From the NCBI GenBank assembly GCA_026990385.1, contig JALXDL010000068.1, positions 1 through 59,591 of the forward strand: a DNA stretch of 59,591 nucleotides, given 5' to 3'. Origin of the DNA: DRKI01 sp011051875. Lineage in GTDB: Bacteria > Desulfobacterota > Desulfobulbia > Desulfobulbales > Desulfobulbaceae. This document shows, piece by piece, positions 53,861 through 59,591 of this stretch. The notes under the pieces were generated by a model. That model did no database searches, was not told the DNA's origin, and saw nothing but the letters and a program-made list of their open reading frames with translations. Positions within the stretch are counted from its first letter, which is position 1; every line of letters starts with the position of its first letter. The position numbers were made by a program, and so were the translations under genes.

Positions 53861-54490
53861 TCAACCGCCGGCCAGGGCCTTGAAATCTATGGCCCTGGTA
53901 TAGGCCACCAGCTCGTCCTTGGTCACCTGCCGTCCCTTGACCGTGACCATGAAACGGCCGGCCACCACGATATTGACATCACCGCTGCGGCTCTGGTCAT
54001 CGTACTTGACAATGGCCCGCTGGCCCTTGATCGTCTCCAGGTGACCGCCGCCGGCCCCGGCAAACATGGGGTTCTTGATCATCATCATGACCTGCTGCAG
54101 TACGGGTGAATCCGAGACAATTTCTATGGACACCGAGGAGGGTCCTTTTTTATATTCCCGGCTGACCGTGAGCGCGCCGCCGAACACGGCCGTGCCCATG
54201 ACCTGGGCCGTGGCGTCGCCCGCCTGCCATCCGGCAAGGGGCGGCGGCAGCAGCTCCTTCATCTTCTCGCTCTTCTTCTGCCGGATGAGCTGGGAGGCAT
54301 AGTCCAGGTTGGAGACGGCGCCGGCATAATCGCCGGCTTTGTACTGCCTGACCGCCTCTGCGATGGTCACCAGGACATCGTCCCTGGCCGCTGCGGAGGA
54401 AGGGGCCTCCACCGCTGCGAAACCGGGAACGGCCACAGGAAGGCAGACCAGGAAAAATATAAAAAAACTCTGCAGATAGATTCGTGACAT
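53861..54490 (-). CDS. Secreted protein of unknown function
   Basis: The 209-residue protein has a signal peptide (about residues 1-25, SFFIFFLVCLPVAVPGFA-AVE). A helical segment with AVRQYKAGDYAGAVSNLDYA (TPR-like) follows, then a beta-rich C-terminal part with GGALTVSREYKKGPSSVSIEI and GRFMVTVKGR. I cannot name a family. It is probably periplasmic. The gene stands alone, followed by a structured RNA segment and a terminator. The ribosome-binding site is weak. Confidence 0.78.
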   Translation of the reverse strand: MSRIYLQSFFIFFLVCLPVAVPGFAAVEAPSSAAARDDVLVTIAEAVRQYKAGDYAGAVSNLDYASQLIRQKKSEKMKELLPPPLAGWQAGDATAQVMGTAVFGGALTVSREYKKGPSSVSIEIVSDSPVLQQVMMMIKNPMFAGAGGGHLETIKGQRAIVKYDDQSRSGDVNIVVAGRFMVTVKGRQVTKDELVAYTRAIDFKALAGG

Positions 54491-54646
54491 GCTATACCGT
54501 TGCTGAGGAATTCACCCGGCGCTGCCGGCCCTGTCCGCACCCGGCCGGGTTGCCGTCTGATACCAGGCGTGGCCGCGGGTGTCAAGAAGATTCCCGGCCC
54601 GGACGGCCGGGACACGATCCTCTTTCTGCAGTCTAGCACAAAGCCC

Positions 54647-57600
54647 ATGTCCGTAAAACCACTAAATGGGTTCCGCTTCTCCATCGACCGGGGCGGCACC
54701 TTCACCGATGTCTATGCCGAGGTTCCCGGCGAGCCGGGGTTCAGAATCGTCAAGCTGCTGTCCGAGGATCCTGACAACTACGAGGACGCGCCCAGGGAAG
54801 GCATCCGCCGTATCCTGGAGGAAGTACTCGGCCGGCCCGTGTCGCCGGACCGGGTGGCCGAGGAGTGCATCGACTGGATCCGGATGGGTACCACGGTGGC
54901 CACCAATGCCCTCCTGGAGCGCAAAGGCGCGCCCTGTGCCCTGCTGGTGACCAGGGGCTTCAGGGACATCCTGCGCATCGGCTACCAGGACCGTCCCGAT
55001 CTCTTTGACCTGGAGATCCGGAGGCCGGAGATCCTCCACCGCGAGGTGGTGGAGGTGGACGAACGGATCAGGCTGCTGCGGCCGGACGAAGACCAAGGGG
55101 ACACGCAGGTGGTCCGCGGCGTCACCGGCGACCGCTTCCTGATCCTGCGCCCCATTGATCTTGCCGCCCTGCGCGGGGAGCTGGAGACGATCCGGGCGCG
55201 CGGGATCACCAGCGTGGCCATCGTCTTCATGCACGGCTATGCCTGGCCAGGCCATGAACAGGCCGCCGGCCGCCTGGCCAGGGAGATGGGCTTTGACCAG
55301 GTCTCGCTCTCCAGCGAGGTCATACCCATGATCAGGATCGTGGCCCGGGGCGACACCACCCTGGTGGACGCCTACCTCAATCCCCACATCCGCAGCTACC
55401 TGTCCGGGTTCCGCAAACGGTTCAGCAACCGGCTGCAGGGGACCAGCCTCCTCTTCATGCAGTCGGACGGCGGTCTCACCGACGCCGGGCGGTTCAGCGG
55501 TTCCCGGGCCATCCTCTCCGGCCCTGCCGGCGGCGTGGTCGGCTATGCCAGCACGGCCTTTGATCCGCACGATCCGCGGCCGGTGATCGGCTTCGACATG
55601 GGCGGTACCTCCACCGATGTCTCCCGCTTTGCCGGTGACTACGAACTGCGCCTGGAAAACAGGACAGCCGGCGTCCGCATCCGGGCGCCGCAGCTCGACA
55701 TCAGGACCGTGGCCGCCGGCGGCGGCAGCCGTCTCTTCTTTACCAACAGCATGTTCGTGGTGGGACCGGAGTCGGCCGGCGCCCATCCCGGCCCGGTCTG
55801 CTACCGGAAAAACGGTCACCTCGCCATCACCGACGCCAACCTGGTCCTGGGCCGGATCCAGGCCGATTTCTTCCCCCGCATCTTCGGGCCCGGCGAGGAC
55901 CAGCCCCTGGATCTCGAAGCGGCCCGGCAGGCCATGGCGGCCCTGGCCGAGACGATCAACACCTGTTACCGCAAAAAGGGCCGGCCCCCACTGACCGTGG
56001 AAGAGGTGGCCCAGGGCTTCATCGACGTGGCCAACGAGGTCATGGTCCGGCCCATCCGGGAGATCTCGGTCCAGCGTGGCTTTGACATCAAGGAACATGT
56101 GCTGGCCACCTTTGGCGGCGCCGGGCCCCAGCACTGCTGCGGCATCGCCCGCAGGCTGGGAATCAGGACCATCTTCATCCACCGCTTCTCCGGCATCCTG
56201 TCGGCCTACGGCATCGGCCGGGCCGACGTGGTGAGCGAGCGGCAGCAGCCGGCCTCCCTGACCCTCAGCCCCGGGAACCTGGACCGGATCCGGACCGGCC
56301 TGGACAGGCTGGTCACCCTGACCCGGCAGGAACTGCGCGACCAGGGCTTTGCCGAGGGGGCCATCTGCACGCGGCGCTATCTCAATCTCCGCTACCAGGG
56401 CACGGACACGGCCCTGATGATCGCAGAACCGGGTGACCGGGACTTTGCCGGCGCCTTTTGCCGGGCCTACCGGCGGGAGTTCGGTTTTACCCTCCAGGAC
56501 CGGGAGATCCTGGTGGACGACCTACGGGTCCGTTCCGTCGGCAGGAGCAGCGGTCTGCAGCGACGCAGACCCCCGGCCGCGGGCAGGGATGCCGGGGCCG
56601 CCCTGCTCGGCACCAGGGACTGCCACCTTGACGGCCGCTGGCACGAGACCCCGGTCTACCGGCTGGACGCCCTGCCCCTGTTCCACGAGATCCCCGGCCC
56701 GGCCATCCTGATCCAGGACACCACCACCATCCTGGTGGAACCGCGCTGCACGGCACGGATCACCGAGTATGGCGACGTGAGGATCACGGTGGAACCGGAG
56801 ACCGGGCAGCGGGCTCCCTCCACCCGGGTCGACCCTGTCCAGCTTGCCATCTTCAGCAACCTGTTCATGTCCATTGCCGAGCAGATGGGAAGAATGCTCG
56901 AGAAGACGGCCATCTCCACCAATATCAAGGAGCGGCGTGACTTCTCCTGCGCCCTGTTCAACGCCGCCGGCGACCTGGTGGCCAATGCCCCGCACGTGCC
57001 CATCCACCTCGGCTCCATGGGCGAGGCGGTGCGGGAGCAGATCCGGCGCCGGGGCGACGACATCCGGCCCGGCGACGTGCTTCTGTCCAACCATCCGGCG
57101 GCCGGCGGCAGCCACCTGCCCGACATGACCGTCATAACGCCGGTCTTCCGCAATGACGATATCATCTTCTGGCTTGCCAGCCGCGGCCACCATGCCGACA
57201 TCGGCGGCATCTCGCCCGGTTCCATGCCGCCGAACTCAAAAGAACTCGCCGAGGAGGGGGCCTGCATCGAATCCTGCACCCTGGTACGGGACGGAATATT
57301 CCGGGAAGAGGCGGTCCTGGAGCTGCTTCTGGCGCCGGGCCGGACCAGGACCGGGCCCGGCCGGCCGGCGAGCAGCCCCAGCCGGCGGCCGGCCGACAAC
57401 CTGTCCGATCTCAGGGCCCAGGTGGCGGCCAACACCAAGGGCGTGGAGCTGGTGCTGGAGATGGTGGAGCATTACGGCCTGGATGTGGTGCAGGCCTACA
57501 TGCAACATGTCCAGGACGCGGCCGAGGAGGCGGTACGCGAAAGGCTGGTCTTCCTGTCGCGGGAACGCGGGCTGGCCGCGGTAGACACAATCCGGGCCCG

Positions 57601-58627
57601 TGACTTCATGGACGACGGCACCGAGATCCGTCTGGCCCTCACCATCGACAGGGAGCGGCGCAGCGCGGTGTTCGACTTCAGCGGCACCGGGCCCGAGACC
57701 TGGGGCAACTGCAATGCACCCCGGGCCGTGACCAGGTCAGCGGTGCTCTACTGCCTGCGCTGCCTGATCAAGAGCGAGCTGCCGCTCAACGACGGCTGCC
57801 TGCGGCCGGTGCGGATCAGGATCCCGGAGGGCAGCCTGCTCTCGCCATCGCCCACGGCCGCGGTGGTGGGCGGCAACGTGCTCACCTCCCAGCGGATCGT
57901 GGACGTGGTCCTCAGGGCCTTCGGAATGGCCGCTGCCTCCCAGGGCTGCATGAACAACCTCACCTTCGGCGCCGAGACATTCGGGTATTACGAGACCATC
58001 GGCGGCGGCGCCGGGGCCGGCCCCACCTGGCACGGCCAGTCCGGGGTGCACACCCACATGACCAACACCAGGATCACGGACCCGGAGGTCCTGGAACAGC
58101 GTTTCCCGGTCCTGCTCAGGGAATTCTCCATCCGCAGGGGGTCGGGCGGAGCCGGGCAATACCGGGGCGGCGACGGCCTGGTGCGGGAGATCGAGTTTCT
58201 CGAGCCCCTGCAGGTCTCCATCCTGTCGGAACGGCGGGTGTTCGCCCCCTATGGCCTGGCCGGGGGCGAGCCCGGGGCCAGGGGCCGCAACACCATCATC
58301 CGCAGGGACGGACGACACATCAGCCTGGGCGCAAAAAACGAGATCAGAACCAGCGCGGGAGACCGGATCCGGATCGAGACCCCGGGCGGTGGCGGTTTCG
58401 GGCCGGTTACCGGTTCAGGGGCTGATCACCTGGCGCAGCATGTCGAAGAAGAAAAACTTGCCGGTGACAAAGAAGATGACCGACATGATGGCGGCCGCGG
58501 GCACGGTGAAGAGCCAGGAGCCGAAGATGGAGGTGACGATGCGTCGGTTGATGCCGCCGAGCCCGCGGGCCAGGCCGATCCCCAGGATGGCGCCGACCAG
58601 GGTATGGGTGGTGGATACGGGCAGTGA
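54647..58627 (+). CDS. Fused hydantoinase/5-oxoprolinase (HyuA-HyuB) with antisense-overlapping tail
   Basis: The 1326-residue protein joins both halves of the hydantoinase/oxoprolinase family. HyuA_N starts with FSIDRGGTFTDVYAEV, HyuA has VIGFDMGGTSTDVSRF and HRFSGILSAYGIG, and HyuB begins at about residue 725 with AEQMGRMLEKTAIS and HLGSMGEAV. Such fused enzymes cleave 5-oxoproline with ATP, as in the glutathione cycle, or hydantoins. The family normally ends at TPGGGGFG, reached here at about residue 1251. The frame stays open for a further 70 residues antisense to the Pit gene, and these are low-complexity Gly/Asp/Glu-rich. Thus the true stop codon may have been lost by mutation or sequence error, or the enzyme has a real tail. 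Confidence 0.88.
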   Translation: MSVKPLNGFRFSIDRGGTFTDVYAEVPGEPGFRIVKLLSEDPDNYEDAPREGIRRILEEVLGRPVSPDRVAEECIDWIRMGTTVATNALLERKGAPCALLVTRGFRDILRIGYQDRPDLFDLEIRRPEILHREVVEVDERIRLLRPDEDQGDTQVVRGVTGDRFLILRPIDLAALRGELETIRARGITSVAIVFMHGYAWPGHEQAAGRLAREMGFDQVSLSSEVIPMIRIVARGDTTLVDAYLNPHIRSYLSGFRKRFSNRLQGTSLLFMQSDGGLTDAGRFSGSRAILSGPAGGVVGYASTAFDPHDPRPVIGFDMGGTSTDVSRFAGDYELRLENRTAGVRIRAPQLDIRTVAAGGGSRLFFTNSMFVVGPESAGAHPGPVCYRKNGHLAITDANLVLGRIQADFFPRIFGPGEDQPLDLEAARQAMAALAETINTCYRKKGRPPLTVEEVAQGFIDVANEVMVRPIREISVQRGFDIKEHVLATFGGAGPQHCCGIARRLGIRTIFIHRFSGILSAYGIGRADVVSERQQPASLTLSPGNLDRIRTGLDRLVTLTRQELRDQGFAEGAICTRRYLNLRYQGTDTALMIAEPGDRDFAGAFCRAYRREFGFTLQDREILVDDLRVRSVGRSSGLQRRRPPAAGRDAGAALLGTRDCHLDGRWHETPVYRLDALPLFHEIPGPAILIQDTTTILVEPRCTARITEYGDVRITVEPETGQRAPSTRVDPVQLAIFSNLFMSIAEQMGRMLEKTAISTNIKERRDFSCALFNAAGDLVANAPHVPIHLGSMGEAVREQIRRRGDDIRPGDVLLSNHPAAGGSHLPDMTVITPVFRNDDIIFWLASRGHHADIGGISPGSMPPNSKELAEEGACIESCTLVRDGIFREEAVLELLLAPGRTRTGPGRPASSPSRRPADNLSDLRAQVAANTKGVELVLEMVEHYGLDVVQAYMQHVQDAAEEAVRERLVFLSRERGLAAVDTIRARDFMDDGTEIRLALTIDRERRSAVFDFSGTGPETWGNCNAPRAVTRSAVLYCLRCLIKSELPLNDGCLRPVRIRIPEGSLLSPSPTAAVVGGNVLTSQRIVDVVLRAFGMAAASQGCMNNLTFGAETFGYYETIGGGAGAGPTWHGQSGVHTHMTNTRITDPEVLEQRFPVLLREFSIRRGSGGAGQYRGGDGLVREIEFLEPLQVSILSERRVFAPYGLAGGEPGARGRNTIIRRDGRHISLGAKNEIRTSAGDRIRIETPGGGGFGPVTGSGADHLAQHVEEEKLAGDKEDDRHDGGRGHGEEPGAEDGGDDASVDAAEPAGQADPQDGADQGMGGGYGQ

Positions 58628-59591
58628 CAGCCTGGTGCAGGCCAGGACCGTGGCCGTGGCCGCGATATCTGCGGCCACGCCGCGCGACGGCGTGATCTCG
58701 GTGATCTTGGTGCCCACGGTCATCATGACCTTGTAGCCGTAGGTGGCCAGTCCCAGGACGATGCCGCCGCCGCCCAGGGCCAGGATCCAGAGGGGCACCG
58801 GTACCTTCATGTCAATGGTGGAGGTCCGGAGGACATGGACGATGGCGGCCAGCGGTCCCACCGAGTTGGCCACGTCATTGGCGCCATGGGCAAAGGCCAC
58901 TGAGCAGGAACTGATCACTACCATGGGCACGAACATCCGCTCGACCGCCTCGAGCTGCTCGCCCAGGGGCAGCTCCTCGCGGCCGGCGAGACGGCTCCTG
59001 GCCACAAAGTAAGAGGCGACCGCCGCCACCAGGGACGCGGCCAGCGACAGGGTCAGGGCCCGGCTGTCGGTGAGCCACGCGATATTCTTGATCACGTGCT
59101 TGAGCCCCTTGTAGATGGTGGCGAGCAGGACCGTGGCGGACAGCATGAAGGTGATGATCGGAATGTGCACGATGGCCGCCCGGGCCGGGCGGTCGTTGCC
59201 GAGGATGGACCCGGAGATGTACTTGAAGAGCAGAAAGGCCATCATGCCGCCTGCCACCGGCGAGATGAACCAGGAGGCGACGATCTGGCCCATCTTGGCC
59301 CAGTTGACCGCATGCCAGCCCGCGGCCACCACGCCGAACCCGGCCACGGCGCCGACAATGGAATGGGTGGTGGAGACCGGCATGCCGTACATGGTGGAAA
59401 AATGAAGCCAGAAGGCGGCCGAGAGCAGGGCCGCCGACATACCGATCACCAGGATGATGGCCGCCTCCTGGCCGGTGATACCGGGCATGGCCATCAGCAC
59501 CGACGGGTCGACAATGCCCTTGCGGACGGTATTGGTGACCTGGGCGCCGACCAGGACCGCACCGGCGAACTCGCAGATGCCGGCGGCAATG
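58415..59591 (-). CDS. Pit-family inorganic phosphate transporter (5' end beyond window)
   Basis: The visible 391 residues are the C-terminal part of a Pit-type proton- or sodium-coupled phosphate permease with about ten membrane segments. Both copies of the family repeat appear: one near the window edge (VTNTVRKGIVDP, VSTTHSIVGAVAGFG) and one later (FAHGANDVANSVGPLAA, LPVSTTHTLVGAILGIG). A hydrophilic loop separates them. The open frame continues to the last base of the window, so the N-terminus is missing. Its last 213 bases overlap the tail of the oxoprolinase frame on the other strand. Confidence 0.92.
   Translation of the reverse strand, partial: IAAGICEFAGAVLVGAQVTNTVRKGIVDPSVLMAMPGITGQEAAIILVIGMSAALLSAAFWLHFSTMYGMPVSTTHSIVGAVAGFGVVAAGWHAVNWAKMGQIVASWFISPVAGGMMAFLLFKYISGSILGNDRPARAAIVHIPIITFMLSATVLLATIYKGLKHVIKNIAWLTDSRALTLSLAASLVAAVASYFVARSRLAGREELPLGEQLEAVERMFVPMVVISSCSVAFAHGANDVANSVGPLAAIVHVLRTSTIDMKVPVPLWILALGGGGIVLGLATYGYKVMMTVGTKITEITPSRGVAADIAATATVLACTRLSLPVSTTHTLVGAILGIGLARGLGGINRRIVTSIFGSWLFTVPAAAIMSVIFFVTGKFFFFDMLRQVISP

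Overview
The window is a GC-rich, gene-dense stretch of a Gram-negative bacterial chromosome. Lipid A genes (lpxC, lpxK, lpxB), a sigma-54 response-regulator style of signalling, several GGDEF proteins and an apparent selenocysteine codon all fit an anaerobic member of the Desulfobacterota, perhaps Desulfobulbales. That placement is inference from gene content; there is no rRNA or other marker in the window.

Layout. 38-3738 (minus): a MoxR-type ATPase and VWA protein pair of the NorQ/NorD type, then a zinc-ribbon thioredoxin. 4060-6405 (plus): a PHP phosphoesterase and a sigma-54 response regulator. 6412-10719 (minus): lpxK, lpxC, proC and nadK. 11330-18426 (plus): a complete branched-chain amino acid ABC transporter (livJHMGF) running into a Gfo/Idh/MocA dehydrogenase and lpxB. 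18564-21356: a secreted trypsin-like protease, an Smr protein and a membrane GGDEF protein. 21623-28582: a DUF493 pair, a degenerate REC-GGDEF protein, a DUF401 transporter / NagZ-like / TM2 operon, a GAF-GGDEF protein and a methyltransferase. 29006-34204: a sialidase-like secreted protein, then a UvrD-type helicase, folC and an HNH nuclease.

34279-38342 is the most accessory-looking part. tRNA-Arg(CCG) is followed by about 1.1 kb holding a small ORF broken by an in-frame TGA and two copies of a structured dispersed repeat (a third copy lies at 28613). Then comes an AT-richer 947-residue secreted FG-GAP-type repeat protein whose gene has near-identical tandem units.

38624-48526: a CZB-domain chemoreceptor; a rhodanese fused to a ferritin-like domain, in which a TGA codon sits exactly where the catalytic cysteine should be; an operon of a DUF4405 membrane protein, a small exported protein, a sensor kinase and a sigma-54 regulator; then tilS, a lone HPt protein and a small membrane protein. 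48730-59591: the three-gene proton-translocating transhydrogenase (pntA, pntAB, pntB), mpl with a small partner gene, a secreted protein followed by a structured RNA segment and terminator, a fused HyuA-HyuB (5-oxoprolinase type) enzyme, and the 3' part of a Pit phosphate transporter that overlaps it tail to tail.

The strongest unusual signal is the TGA-containing rhodanese/ferritin-like fusion at 40916-41746, most simply read as a selenoprotein. Starts were chosen by ribosome-binding-site spacing and gene overlap.
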